Assembly: GCA_026169815.1 (NCBI GenBank) | Contig: JAPFDT010000041.1 | Location: forward strand, 1-42,446 | Direction of reading: 5' to 3' | Source of the DNA: Pseudogracilibacillus sp. | GTDB lineage: Bacteria; Bacillota; Bacilli; Bacillales; Amphibacillaceae | Length of the DNA stretch: 42,446 nucleotides | In this document: one piece after another, positions 1 through 7,754 of the stretch | Layout: every line of letters starts with the position of its first letter | How positions within the stretch are numbered: the first letter of the stretch is position 1 | The notes under the pieces: model-generated | Database searches by the model: none | What the model saw: only the letters and a program-made list of their open reading frames with translations | What the model was told of the DNA's origin: nothing | Translations under genes and position numbers: made by a program

Positions 1-116
1 ATTACCGAATGAAAACTCTTAGCTTCAAAATCAAAATTGTTTGACGAGATTGAAAAACATGTTGAATGATCAACATTCATTTTCGTTCTCTTGACATTTA
101 TTGTTGTACTTGTTCA

Positions 117-130
117 GTTTTCAAGGAGCA
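117..130 (-). promoter_or_regulatory. boxA-like rRNA leader motif
   Basis: Read on the minus strand this is TGCTCCTTGAAAAC, which matches the boxA/antitermination element found in Bacillus rRNA leaders and spacers (TGTTCTTTGAAAAC-type). It lies about 50 nt downstream of a strong promoter at 176-204 and is followed towards the left edge by a small hairpin (ATGTTGA...TCAACAT at 59-76). I infer that a 16S rRNA gene starts just beyond position 1; no rRNA sequence itself is visible. Confidence 0.6.
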
Positions 131-175
131 AATAATATTGCATCTGTTGTCACCTGTGATTTAGGCGACCCATTC

Positions 176-204
176 ATAATATCATATGGATTTTACATTG
201 TCAA
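176..204 (-). promoter_or_regulatory. sigma-A promoter for an rRNA operon beyond the left edge
   Basis: The minus strand has TTGACA (199-204), a 17-nt spacer and TATTAT (176-181). The start point would be near 169. It lies between tRNA-Ile and the boxA-like motif, so it can fire into an rRNA operon to the left in addition to read-through from the tRNA cluster. Confidence 0.7.
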
Positions 205-231
205 CAACTTATTTGAAGTTTTTGAAATGTA

Positions 232-305
232 TGGGCCTGAGTGGACTCGAACCACCGACCTCACGCTTATCAGGCGTGCGCTCTTACCAGCTGAGCTACA
301 GGCCC
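232..305 (-). tRNA. tRNA-Ile (GAT)
   Basis: Minus-strand cloverleaf starting GGGCCTGTAGCTCAG, with anticodon loop CTGATAA (anticodon GAT), a GGTTCGAGTCC T-loop and a 3' acceptor strand closing on GGGCC. CCA is not encoded. It is the last tRNA of the eight-gene cluster. Confidence 0.96.
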
Positions 306-322
306 ATATTATAAAATGTAAT

Positions 323-396
323 TGGAGCGGGTGATGGGGATCGAACCCACGACATCAGCTTGGAAGGCTGGAGTTTTACCACTAAACTACACCCGC
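323..396 (-). tRNA. tRNA-Gly (TCC)
   Basis: Minus strand GCGGGTGTAGTTTAGTGG start, anticodon loop CTTCCAA (anticodon TCC), T-loop GGTTCGATCC. The CCA end is encoded (TGG at 323-325 on the plus strand). Confidence 0.96.
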
Positions 397-488
397 ATAT
401 ATTTGTTTGTATGTCTTTTTTAGCGACAAGTATTAATATAACATGATGATTTTCTTTTTGCAAGTCATAAGCTGTTTCTTTTTAGAAG

Positions 489-572
489 TGCGGTCGAGAG
501 GACTTGAACCTCCACCGAGTTAACCCCGACTAGGCCCTCAACCTAGCGCGTCTGCCATTCCGCCACGACCGC
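489..572 (-). tRNA. tRNA-Leu (GAG)
   Basis: Class II tRNA with a long variable arm. Minus strand begins GCGGTCGTGGCGGAATGG; anticodon loop has GAG between GGTT and GGCC. No CCA is encoded. Confidence 0.95.
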
Positions 573-642
573 AAGGAAAACCGTTTGAATCATGCCTATA
601 TTTTGTTTTATCTTTAATAAGAGATTATGAAAGATATTAAAG

Positions 643-715
643 TGAGCCATACAGGAATCGAACCTGTGACTCTCTGATTAAAAGTCAGATGCTCTACCGA
701 CTGAGCTAATGGCTC
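643..715 (-). tRNA. tRNA-Lys (TTT)
   Basis: Minus strand GAGCCATTAGCTCAG start, anticodon loop CTTTTAA (anticodon TTT), T-loop GGTTCGATTCC. No CCA is encoded. Confidence 0.96.
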
Positions 716-730
716 GTAAAATTTAAATAG

Positions 731-802
731 CTGGGCTACTAGGATTCGAACCTAGGAATGACGGGACCAAAACCCGTTGCCTTACCGCTTGGCTATAGCC
801 CA
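731..802 (-). tRNA. tRNA-Gln (TTG)
   Basis: Minus strand TGGGCTATAGCCAAG start, anticodon loop TTTTGGT (anticodon TTG), discriminator G as expected for Gln. No CCA is encoded. Confidence 0.95.
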
Positions 803-843
803 ATCTGTAAACATTATTAAAAATCTTTAAAAATTAAAAAAGA

Positions 844-915
844 TGACCCCTACGGGACTCGAACCCGTGTTACCGCCGTGAAAGGGCGATGTCTTAACCG
901 CTTGACCAAGGGGCC
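844..915 (-). tRNA. tRNA-Glu (TTC)
   Basis: Minus strand GGCCCCTTGGTCAAG start, anticodon loop CTTTCAC (anticodon TTC), T-loop GGTTCGAGTCC, discriminator A. No CCA is encoded. Confidence 0.96.
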
Positions 916-934
916 TTCATATAAAGTATGTCTA

Positions 935-1028
935 TGGCGGAGAAGGAGGGATTTGAACCCTCGCGCCGGAATAAGTCCGACCTACACCCTTAGCAGGGGC
1001 GCCTCTTCAGCCTCTTGAGTACTTCTCC
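935..1028 (-). tRNA. tRNA-Ser (GCT)
   Basis: Class II tRNA with a long variable arm. Minus strand begins GGAGAAGTACTCAAG; anticodon loop CTGCTAA gives GCT. Discriminator G and an encoded CCA (TGG at 935-937 on the plus strand). Confidence 0.95.
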
Positions 1029-1030
1029 AA

Positions 1031-1105
1031 TGGCTCCACAGGTAGGGTTCGAACCTACGACCGATCGGTTAACAGCCGATTGCTCTACCACTGAGCTACT
1101 GTGGA
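1031..1105 (-). tRNA. tRNA-Asn (GTT)
   Basis: Minus strand TCCACAGTAGCTCAG start, anticodon loop CTGTTAA (anticodon GTT), discriminator G, CCA encoded at 1031-1033. It is the first gene of the cluster after the promoter at 1179-1207. Confidence 0.96.
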
Positions 1106-1178
1106 ATATAGAATGACTCTTTTGTGCTTGTTGTTTACTACCGTGTAAATAAATCAATTATTCACAGCAGCAAGAACT

Positions 1179-1207
1179 AATATACAGGAACTTTCATTTC
1201 TTGTCAA
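1179..1207 (-). promoter_or_regulatory. sigma-A promoter of the tRNA cluster
   Basis: Minus strand TTGACA (1202-1207), 17-nt spacer, TATATT (1179-1184). The start would fall near 1172, about 65 nt before tRNA-Asn. It is the only strong promoter seen upstream of the eight tRNA genes, which I read as one transcript. Confidence 0.7.
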
Positions 1208-1567
1208 CACTTTTATATAATTATTTTAAAAAAGATAAAATTGTTTTCCGCTTCCTTTTTTGAAGCTGTATTAAATCTACCATGACTCCTATCATATCGT
1301 CAATTATTTTAATCTGTTTTTTATTTTTTATTTGCTACAGATAACTTTTTTTACTACGATTTATCCGTTCCTTCATTATATATAGTTTAAATCATCTTTT
1401 AAAAGTTCTTATAGATTGAATATTCCATTACTCTTAAAAACAAACTATCAGTTAGGTAACATTAATATAAACACTATTTCCTTCTATAGATAGGGATAAC
1501 TATAGCTATAAAATCATGGAATTATTTCTCGGCTCTTTTTAAAGGACTTATACCTTTATATGATAGG

Positions 1568-1793
1568 AATCAATTTCATCATTCATTTTAATATTAAAAA
1601 CACGAACTTTATGTTTGATAATAGACTCGTTTACTTTCATTACAGCCGCCTGCTTTTTAGCGGGCATGGCCTCAAGAGTCAGACGGCTTTCATTCAAGTA
1701 AACTTAGTGACATAAGCTAAACACGTATGATTATAAAATATGATAACTAAACGTTCATGTTTTTAATTACATGATCCTATTATGAAATTGATT
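1568..1793 (+). repeat. Hairpin repeat family I, copy A
   Basis: Imperfect palindrome of about 226 bp. The outer inverted ends are AATCAATTTCAT (1568-1579) and ATGAAATTGATT (1782-1793). Inside these are AACACGAAC...GTTCATGTT, then TTTACTTTCATTACAGCCG against CGGCTTTCATTCAAGTAAA around a short GC-rich core. Four relatives occur at 16841-17126, 33643-33854, 37975-38205 and 38895-39065. It sits in the 845-bp gene-free stretch 1106-1950, in which I see nothing else but the tRNA promoter. Confidence 0.7.
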
Positions 1794-1950
1794 TAATATA
1801 GATAAATCTTGACTCATGCGGACTTATTCATGTTGTCTTTGAAAATACATGAATAAGCCTTTATTTTGACTATATACTTAATCTATATAAACACTCATTA
1901 TGAATATTTTAAATCTATACTTTAAATAATGGAAAAAGGGAAGTTTCATT

Positions 1951-2076
1951 ATGGATGATTCACAACGAAAGAAGTTCAATCTATACATCATAAACAAGGT
2001 TGTGATTATAGCTGTTTTTTTCGGTTTTTCGACATCATTTTACGCTTTGATATGCATGCTTCATGATATGATATAG
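1951..2076 (+). CDS. Small single-span membrane peptide (41 aa)
   Basis: An ATG with an AAAGGGAAG ribosome site 10-12 nt upstream opens a 41-codon frame ending in TAG. It has a charged N-terminus (MDDSQRKKFN), one hydrophobic stretch of about 20 residues and a short tail ending HDMI. No family is recognised. The leader AGGGAAGTTTCATTATG closely resembles the one before the next gene (AGGGAAGTTATTATTATG), which supports translation and suggests a local duplication of the translation start. It may be co-transcribed with proline dehydrogenase 55 nt downstream. It could still be a chance frame. Confidence 0.4.
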   Translation: MDDSQRKKFNLYIINKVVIIAVFFGFSTSFYALICMLHDMI

Positions 2077-2131
2077 GTAACTGTAGAATGTCTACAATAT
2101 TACGATTATGTGTAGAAGGGAAGTTATTATT

Positions 2132-3136
2132 ATGGCTAATCTAACGAGAGATTTCTTTATTGCATTATCAAACAATGAGTTACTAAATGAAAGCGCTAAA
2201 AAATGGGGATTCCGTCTTGGTGCAGAACAATTTGTTGGCGGTGTTAATGTAGATGAGGCAATTACGAGTGTAAAAGAGTTAAATAATAAAGGAATTAGTT
2301 GTACTGTGGATAATTTAGGAGAATTTGTTACTGAAAAATCGGAATCAACTGCAGCGAAGGAAAAAATATTATTACTTATTGAGAAAATCCATTCCGAACA
2401 AGTGGATTGCCATGTATCAGTTAAGCTGACACAACTTGGTTTAGATATTGATGAAGCTTTTTGTTTAGCAAACATGCAGGAAATTGTAGATGCTGCTAGT
2501 CAATATAATATTTTTATCAATATCGATACAGAAGATTATTTACATTACGAACAGACAATGCGGGTTTTAGATGCTTTATTAGAAGATTATTCAAATGTTG
2601 GTACAGTCATACAAACTTACTTTTTCCAAGCGGAAGATGATGTGGATCGTTTAAGTGATGTACGTTTACGTATTGTTAAAGGGGCTTATAAAGAAAGTCC
2701 TGAAGTTGCGTATCAAACTAAAGAAGAAATTGATGCAAATTTTTTAAAAATAGTTAAGAAACGTTTAAAAGGTGATGCCTTTACTTCCATTGCTACACAT
2801 GATCACAATATAATTAATGAAGTTAAAAGGTTTGTTGAGATAGAAGGTATTGATAAATCGACATTCGAATTTCAAATGTTGTATGGTTTTAGGATTGATA
2901 TGCAAGAATCATTAGCGAAGGAAGGCTATTTATTCTGCACGTATGTTCCGTTTGGTGATGATTGGTATGGTTACTTTATGCGTCGTTTGGCAGAACGTCC
3001 GCAAAATTTAAATTTAATTATTAAAGATAAATTGTACACAGAAAATAACAAGTTAAAAACTGCGCCAAAAGTTGTTGTGGGTACTATTGCGACTGTTACA
3101 GCATTAACGTATTTATGTTCAAGAAAGAAAAAATAG
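2132..3136 (+). CDS. Proline dehydrogenase (PutB/FadM-type)
   Basis: FAD enzyme that oxidises L-proline to pyrroline-5-carboxylate, the first step of proline catabolism, passing electrons to the membrane quinone pool. Family motifs are visible in order: LRIVKGAYKE, IATHDH, FQMLYGFR and the C-terminal YVPFGDDWYGYFMRRLAERPQN that binds substrate and flavin. Start chosen at ATG 2132 (MANLTRDFF), 11 nt after GAAGGG, rather than the in-frame ATG at 2108, which precedes that site. The protein is 334 aa. Oddity: after the usual end of the family (RRLAERPQN) there is a tail with about 17 hydrophobic residues followed by RKKK, which looks like a C-terminal membrane anchor. The second enzyme (P5C dehydrogenase) is not adjacent. 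Confidence 0.93.
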   Translation: MANLTRDFFIALSNNELLNESAKKWGFRLGAEQFVGGVNVDEAITSVKELNNKGISCTVDNLGEFVTEKSESTAAKEKILLLIEKIHSEQVDCHVSVKLTQLGLDIDEAFCLANMQEIVDAASQYNIFINIDTEDYLHYEQTMRVLDALLEDYSNVGTVIQTYFFQAEDDVDRLSDVRLRIVKGAYKESPEVAYQTKEEIDANFLKIVKKRLKGDAFTSIATHDHNIINEVKRFVEIEGIDKSTFEFQMLYGFRIDMQESLAKEGYLFCTYVPFGDDWYGYFMRRLAERPQNLNLIIKDKLYTENNKLKTAPKVVVGTIATVTALTYLCSRKKK

Positions 3137-3142
3137 CAATTT

Positions 3143-3188
3143 AAAAAGCAATGACATCATAATTAAACTTGATGTCATTGCTTTTTTA
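3143..3188. terminator. Bidirectional rho-independent terminator
   Basis: AAAAAGCAATGACATCA pairs with TGATGTCATTGCTTTTTT around a short AT loop. T-runs lie on both sides. It separates proline dehydrogenase (+) from the converging toxin gene (-). Confidence 0.85.
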
Positions 3189-3245
3189 TGTATGTATTTT
3201 CTAATTAACATTCTTCTTTGTTATGTAGACTGAAATAATTTTCCT

Positions 3246-3614
3246 TTATTCATCTTTATATAACGAACTAAACTCTAAACCTAAACTAATTTCTAATGCA
3301 TGATCGATTTTCTTCATCATTTTATCATCTAATTTAGTAATTTTATCCGTTAATCTTTGTTTATCTAATGTTCTAATTTGTTCTAACAAAATGACGGAAT
3401 CGCGCTCAAATCCGTGTACATCTGCTTTAATTTCGACATGTGTTGGCAATTTTGCTTTTTGGATTTGTGCTGTAATTGCTGCAACAATAATCGTTGGACT
3501 GAAGCGATTTCCGATATCATTTTGAATGACGAGTACCGGACGTACTCCACCTTGTTCAGAACCGACTACAGGAGACAGGTCGGCGAAATATACTTCGCCC
3601 CTTTGCACTATCAA
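3246..3614 (-). CDS. ndoA: Endoribonuclease toxin EndoA (MazF/PemK family)
   Basis: Type II toxin that cleaves single-stranded mRNA at short motifs (UACAU in the B. subtilis enzyme). It is 122 aa, the normal length. Visible family features are the start [20 protein letters not shown], the [12 protein letters not shown] strand with the conserved Arg, the [10 protein letters not shown] strand and the [11 protein letters not shown] segment. It lies 3 nt downstream of its antitoxin, so the two are translationally coupled and share a promoter at 3961-3989. The order alr - antitoxin - toxin is the standard Bacillus order; the rsb genes that follow in B. subtilis are replaced here by proline dehydrogenase in converging orientation. 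Confidence 0.95.
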   Translation of the reverse strand: MIVQRGEVYFADLSPVVGSEQGGVRPVLVIQNDIGNRFSPTIIVAAITAQIQKAKLPTHVEIKADVHGFERDSVILLEQIRTLDKQRLTDKITKLDDKMMKKIDHALEISLGLEFSSLYKDE

Positions 3615-3617
3615 ACG

Positions 3618-3917
3618 CTACACCCCGATCACTTTGCGGTCTGAGGTGATTTTAGCCTCCTCTTCAGCTAAAAACGCTTCCGAACATAGATGCAAGTTAA
3701 TTCTTGCCATATCTTCGTATCCTTTTTGCATGGATTCATGTAATAAAGATAATTCTTTTAATTGAACTTCTTTTTTATATTGGATGTACTTTTTCGTAGC
3801 TTGATAAATGATGTCATCAATATTTTTTTCTTCATTCCTAGCCATTCCATCCACCTCAATAAAAAGATTTTTTGGTAATCGAATTAAAAATTCCTCCATA
3901 CTGTTTGGCAACAACAT
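3618..3917 (-). CDS. ndoAI: Antitoxin EndoAI (ribbon-helix-helix)
   Basis: Partner that binds and inhibits EndoA and probably represses its own operon. The N-terminal EEFLIRLPKNLFIEVDG resembles the RHH DNA-binding strand and helix of EndoAI; the C-terminal half, rich in Lys and Glu, would wrap the toxin. The start is uncertain: a GGGGG ribosome site at 3921-3925 is only 3 nt from ATG 3917, 6 nt from TTG 3914 and 21 nt from ATG 3899 (MEEFLIRLP). I use ATG 3917, giving 99 aa. Confidence 0.88.
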   Translation of the reverse strand: MLLPNSMEEFLIRLPKNLFIEVDGMARNEEKNIDDIIYQATKKYIQYKKEVQLKELSLLHESMQKGYEDMARINLHLCSEAFLAEEEAKITSDRKVIGV

Positions 3918-3960
3918 CAACCCCCGATAAATTCAGCGACCTGTTATTTTTTCTTCTTTT

Positions 3961-3989
3961 AGTTTATCATTTCACGAACCTTATTGCAA
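3961..3989 (-). promoter_or_regulatory. Putative promoter of the antitoxin-toxin pair
   Basis: Minus strand TTGCAA (3984-3989), 17-nt spacer, TAAACT (3961-3966), each matching the consensus at 4 of 6 positions. It lies between alr and the antitoxin, so the pair can be expressed apart from alr. Confidence 0.45.
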
Positions 3990-4023
3990 AGGGTTTCGAG
4001 AGCACTTTTGTCGAAATGTCACT

Positions 4024-5133
4024 TTATACATAATAACGGGGTATTCTGTCGGTTAACATGCATGGTATTTCATAATTGATCGTTTCTAAATATTCTGCGA
4101 CGTCGTCCATCCTAATTGTCTGCTTATAGTCTGTTCCTATTAAGGTTACTTGTTGTCCTACTTCATATGGTTGATCTAGCTTTACCATCATAACGTCCAT
4201 ACAAATTCGACCTACAATAGGCATTTTTTTACCATTAATTAACACGTGGAAGTTTTGTAACTTTCGGCGCCATCCATCTGCATAGCCAATTGGAATCGTG
4301 CCAATCCATTCATCCGCTTCAGCTCGATAAGTAGCTCCATAACTGACAGCATCTCCTGCTTTAATTTGTTTTACTTGGATTAATTCGCTGTATAAAGAAA
4401 GTGCTTGTTCTAGCTCGACTGTTTCTAATGCTTTAATCGCTTTAGATGGATACAAACCATATGTTGCTACACCAAATCTTGTGTAATGGAGCATTTCTTC
4501 TGGATATTGGATTCCTGCAGCACTATTTCCAATATGAGTGATAAGTTGATCAGGATATAGCTTTACTAACTTCTGTAACATTGTTTCGTAGTGGTTTTTT
4601 TGTGCATCATATTGTTCTGTGCCAATCTCATCAGCTGTTGCGAAATGCATATAAGCACCTGTTATGTTAAGTTGCTTTTGTCGTTTAACTGCATGAACGA
4701 TTTCAGTTAACTGTTCTTTTGTCCGAATTCCTGTACGGTTCATCCCTGTTTCAAATTCAAGATGAATGGATAATGGATTGTTCAGCTGCTCCTGTTCTAC
4801 TACGTTAATCCAGGCTAAATCAAAAACGGTTAACGTAATATTATGTCGAGCTGCAACATGTGCATATTGTGGGGCGACTCTACCGATAACTAAAATCGGT
4901 GTATGAATCCCTGCTTGCCTTAATGTAACGGCTTCTTCTAACAATGCGACGACTAAAAAATCAATGCCTTCTTCTACAGCGGCTTGAGCTACTTGAACAC
5001 TTCCATGACCATAGCCATTAGCTTTTACAACAATCATCGCTTTGTGACCGTTAGGAAGAATACCTTTTAATTGTCGAATGTTATGTTTAATTGCTGCGAT
5101 ATTTATCTCAGCCCATGTATTTCGATAGTTCAT
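4024..5133 (-). CDS. alr: Alanine racemase
   Basis: PLP enzyme that makes D-alanine for peptidoglycan in the cytoplasm. The PLP lysine lies in VVKANGYGHG (Lys37), and the opposing catalytic Tyr is in DAVSYGATYRA; GTIPIGYADGWRR and VGRICMDVMM are further family blocks. At 369 aa it is full length. It sits upstream of the toxin-antitoxin pair and downstream of the LolA-like lipoprotein, which ends in its own terminator, so alr probably has a separate promoter in 5134-5245; I did not find a convincing one. Confidence 0.96.
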   Translation of the reverse strand: MNYRNTWAEINIAAIKHNIRQLKGILPNGHKAMIVVKANGYGHGSVQVAQAAVEEGIDFLVVALLEEAVTLRQAGIHTPILVIGRVAPQYAHVAARHNITLTVFDLAWINVVEQEQLNNPLSIHLEFETGMNRTGIRTKEQLTEIVHAVKRQKQLNITGAYMHFATADEIGTEQYDAQKNHYETMLQKLVKLYPDQLITHIGNSAAGIQYPEEMLHYTRFGVATYGLYPSKAIKALETVELEQALSLYSELIQVKQIKAGDAVSYGATYRAEADEWIGTIPIGYADGWRRKLQNFHVLINGKKMPIVGRICMDVMMVKLDQPYEVGQQVTLIGTDYKQTIRMDDVAEYLETINYEIPCMLTDRIPRYYV

Positions 5134-5245
5134 ATCATTAGCCCCTTCTGCGACAATCGATAAATATTATATAGTTAAAATTTTACTTCATAAAATAGGT
5201 TATATCAACTCTCTTTCGATAAAATATGCTTCGATTTACATGTGG

Positions 5246-5286
5246 GAAAAAGCAGCCTTCTTGTATTATTCACAAGGCTGCTTTTC
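5246..5286 (-). terminator. Terminator after the LolA-like lipoprotein gene
   Basis: AAAAGCAGCCTT and AAGGCTGCTTTT form a perfect 12-bp stem with a loop of about 14 nt and T-rich flanks, immediately downstream of the stop at 5297. Confidence 0.85.
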
Positions 5287-5296
5287 TATTCAACGA

Positions 5297-6331
5297 TTAT
5301 TTCGCTTCTTTTCCATCCATCGTTGTAGCTACTTCTAACAATTCTTCCATAGTCATATCATCACTAGCGAGATAATAATTTACACCTGAATCTGTCCATT
5401 CCACTGTATTCTCTGACAAAGCACCTAACGTGTCCCCAACTTGGACGAGCTCGCCTTGTACTTCTTCGACAGCGGCACTTGTAGGTAAGGCGTTTTGTTT
5501 CTCTTGAATAAAGGTGAAATTACGCTCCCCTTTAAATGTCATAATAACTCGTTCGCCATCTTCTAAAGCTACCTCTTCCTTTTCAACTAACTCAGCGCCT
5601 AACGTTTCAAGTGGAAAGGTAACTGCTAATTCTTTTTGCTCTTCAACATTGCTTACAGATGCTTCAGCTAACGTTTCTTCTAAAATTACATCTCTATTAA
5701 AATCATCTTTTGCAAATGATGGTTTCATATCAAGATGTTCAAATGCTACCTCTATTAAAACATTTTTATCTTTATCTAAAACTTTCACAGCAATTGGAGC
5801 ATAAGTCTTTTTATCAAAATATACTTCCTGATACGGTAGTTGCGTATTATTTTGATAATTTGTTTTGGTCGCAAAAACATAATGATCATCTGTCGCTGAA
5901 AATGTCGCTTCCTTATCTGAGAGAACATCATTTACGAGCGATTGGTATAAATAAGGTTGACTATTATTTCCAGGCCAGTCCGTTTGAAATTTAAAACTTT
6001 TATTTAATGATGGAGTTAGGACAAATACGCCTTCTTTATTTTTTAAAATGACTTGCCCTTCATCGCCTTCCTCTTCGCCTTCACCTGCTAAACCAACACG
6101 ATAAAAGTCCTCTTCGTCTTTTTTATACCATACATCTACTTGATAACTTCTTTCTTCTTTTCCTGTGTTCATTGTCATTTCTGCTGCAGCTTTATAACCG
6201 TCTAAGTCTGCTAATGTTTGATCAATCTTCTTCACAACTGCATCTTGTGATTTGTCCCCACAACCTGCAACTAACATTAGTATGGCACTACAAGCAATGA
6301 ATAACACATATAAATTCCATTTCTTTTTCAT
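5297..6331 (-). CDS. LolA-like sporulation-associated lipoprotein (YdcC-type)
   Basis: Lipoprotein of 344 aa anchored outside the membrane. The signal peptide MKKKWNLYVLFIACS leads to lipobox LVAGC with Cys24 as the lipid site. The mature part reads as a LolA-like open beta-barrel: TLADLDGYKAAAEMTM, YQVDVWYKK, FYRVGLAGEGEEEGDEGQ and YQEVYFDKKTYAPIAVKV. Position next to acpS and alr matches B. subtilis ydcC, a mother-cell sporulation gene of unclear biochemistry. The acidic run EGEEEGDEG at about residue 83 is unusual. Function beyond lipid or lipoprotein binding is not known from sequence. Confidence 0.85.
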   Translation of the reverse strand: MKKKWNLYVLFIACSAILMLVAGCGDKSQDAVVKKIDQTLADLDGYKAAAEMTMNTGKEERSYQVDVWYKKDEEDFYRVGLAGEGEEEGDEGQVILKNKEGVFVLTPSLNKSFKFQTDWPGNNSQPYLYQSLVNDVLSDKEATFSATDDHYVFATKTNYQNNTQLPYQEVYFDKKTYAPIAVKVLDKDKNVLIEVAFEHLDMKPSFAKDDFNRDVILEETLAEASVSNVEEQKELAVTFPLETLGAELVEKEEVALEDGERVIMTFKGERNFTFIQEKQNALPTSAAVEEVQGELVQVGDTLGALSENTVEWTDSGVNYYLASDDMTMEELLEVATTMDGKEAK

Positions 6332-6473
6332 CCACCTATCCCCTTTATCTCATATTTGTATAGTCGTAGTGTTAGTAAGCATATGAATCATTGATACAAA
6401 TACTTACATTGTCACCTGCACTAAAACTATATGAGACAAGTTATTACTTTATGCAAAATAGATGGTGTTCTTT

Positions 6474-6833
6474 TTATAACGTTTCAATAATAACTTGAGC
6501 TACCGCATAATGCTCGCTATGTGATATAGATACATGAATTTTATCCGCTTCATATCCTTGTACCGCCATATAAGGAGCACCACTTTCTTGAACTAATATT
6601 TCAATATGTTGAAAACTTAACTCTCCTATCCCTCGACCTGTTGCTTTTGCCACTGCTTCTTTAGCTGCAAAGCGGCCTGCTACATATTCTATTTGTCGTT
6701 TTTCATTCGGTAGTGTGTCATAATGTTCTAATTCTTTCTCTGTTAAAATACGCTTTACAAAGCGCTGTTGTTTATTCATACTTTGCTTAATTCTTGCTAA
6801 TTCTATAATATCAATGCCAATTCCTTTTATCAT
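6474..6833 (-). CDS. acpS: Holo-[acyl-carrier-protein] synthase
   Basis: Transfers 4'-phosphopantetheine from CoA to acyl carrier protein. The motifs are GIGIDIIELARI at the N-terminus (metal-binding Asp), GRFAAKEAVAKATG (Glu and Lys of the active site) and HVSISHSEHYAVAQV near the end. Start taken at ATG 6833 (MIKGIGID), 9 nt after GAGAGG; the ATG at 6839 is only 3 nt from that site. It is 119 aa, normal for the family. It is divergent from the rhomboid gene. Confidence 0.95.
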   Translation of the reverse strand: MIKGIGIDIIELARIKQSMNKQQRFVKRILTEKELEHYDTLPNEKRQIEYVAGRFAAKEAVAKATGRGIGELSFQHIEILVQESGAPYMAVQGYEADKIHVSISHSEHYAVAQVIIETL

Positions 6834-6933
6834 AAACATTTACCTCTCATTATTTGTTATAATCATTATACATGACTTCAACGCGGAGAAAGACTATATT
6901 AGATTGCAATGTTATATTTGGAGGAGATTTCCC

Positions 6934-7713
6934 TTGTTTATACGAAATGAAAGAAGTGTGAAAGAATTTATTCAGTTTTACCCAGTAGTTTCGATACTCA
7001 TTATTATAAACTTAAGTATCTTTATTCTTTATTCATTAAATTTCTTTATCGGAATCTGGTTTTACCATTTCGGTATCGGGCAGAATTTAGCTGTATCATA
7101 TGGACAATATTGGCGTTTAATTACCCCAATATTTTTACATGGTGGATTAGGGCACGTAGTTTTCAACTCTTTTTCACTCGTTTTATTTGGTCCTGCTTTA
7201 GAACAAATGTTAGGTCGTTTTAAATTTATTATTGCTTATTTTGCAACAGGGATTTTTGCTAATGTCGCTACATATGTCATCGATATGTATTCAAGTACGT
7301 ACCACTTAGGTGCTTCTGGTGCAATTTATGGATTGTTCGGTATTTACATTTTCATGGTCTTATATCGCAAAAATTTAATCGATCCGCGAAATGCTCAAAT
7401 CGTCATGACAATCTTTGTTATTGGTTTGATTATGACGTTTGTTAGACCGAATATTAATATTGCTGCCCATATATTTGGAGCGATTGGTGGATTTGCTATT
7501 GCGCCGATTATCTTAAAAAATGCAGAACCTTTTTCCATGGTTAAAAATTATATGAAAATGCGTAATAAAACGACTTCGAATTCAGACGACATTCAGTTTG
7601 ACCCTAATCGTTGGAGTAAAAAAAGCAACATCGATAAAAAGAAGCTCGGTAATATCTTATGGATTGTTATCATTGGATTAGCTATTCTCGGTTTTTTACT
7701 ACGCTTTTTCTAG
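6934..7713 (+). CDS. Rhomboid family intramembrane serine protease
   Basis: Membrane protease that cuts helices within the bilayer. Rhomboid marks in order: WRLITPIFLHGGLGHVVFNS, the catalytic Ser in HLGASGAIYGLFG, and the catalytic His in NIAAHIFGAIGGF. There are about six membrane spans, then a cytoplasmic linker and a final C-terminal hydrophobic helix (about 240-257), a seventh span like that of other Gram-positive rhomboids. Start is TTG 6934, 7 nt after GGAGGAG at 6920-6926; the frame is open further upstream but that part runs antisense through acpS. It is 259 aa. It occupies the B. subtilis ydcA position beside acpS. Confidence 0.93.
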   Translation: MFIRNERSVKEFIQFYPVVSILIIINLSIFILYSLNFFIGIWFYHFGIGQNLAVSYGQYWRLITPIFLHGGLGHVVFNSFSLVLFGPALEQMLGRFKFIIAYFATGIFANVATYVIDMYSSTYHLGASGAIYGLFGIYIFMVLYRKNLIDPRNAQIVMTIFVIGLIMTFVRPNINIAAHIFGAIGGFAIAPIILKNAEPFSMVKNYMKMRNKTTSNSDDIQFDPNRWSKKSNIDKKKLGNILWIVIIGLAILGFLLRFF

Positions 7714-7754
7714 TAACACGGAAAAAAATGGGTTGTTTCTTGCTTGGAAGAGGA

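Noticed and set aside
101-334. 77-aa open frame on the plus strand
   Set aside because: It runs antisense through tRNA-Ile and into tRNA-Gly and has no ribosome site.
5514-5994. Plus-strand frames over the LolA-like lipoprotein gene
   Set aside because: Antisense shadows of a well-supported lipoprotein gene, without ribosome sites.
6814-6933. N-terminal extension of the rhomboid protein
   Set aside because: It overlaps the acpS start region antisense and precedes the strong GGAGGAG site at 6920-6926; TTG 6934 is the better start.
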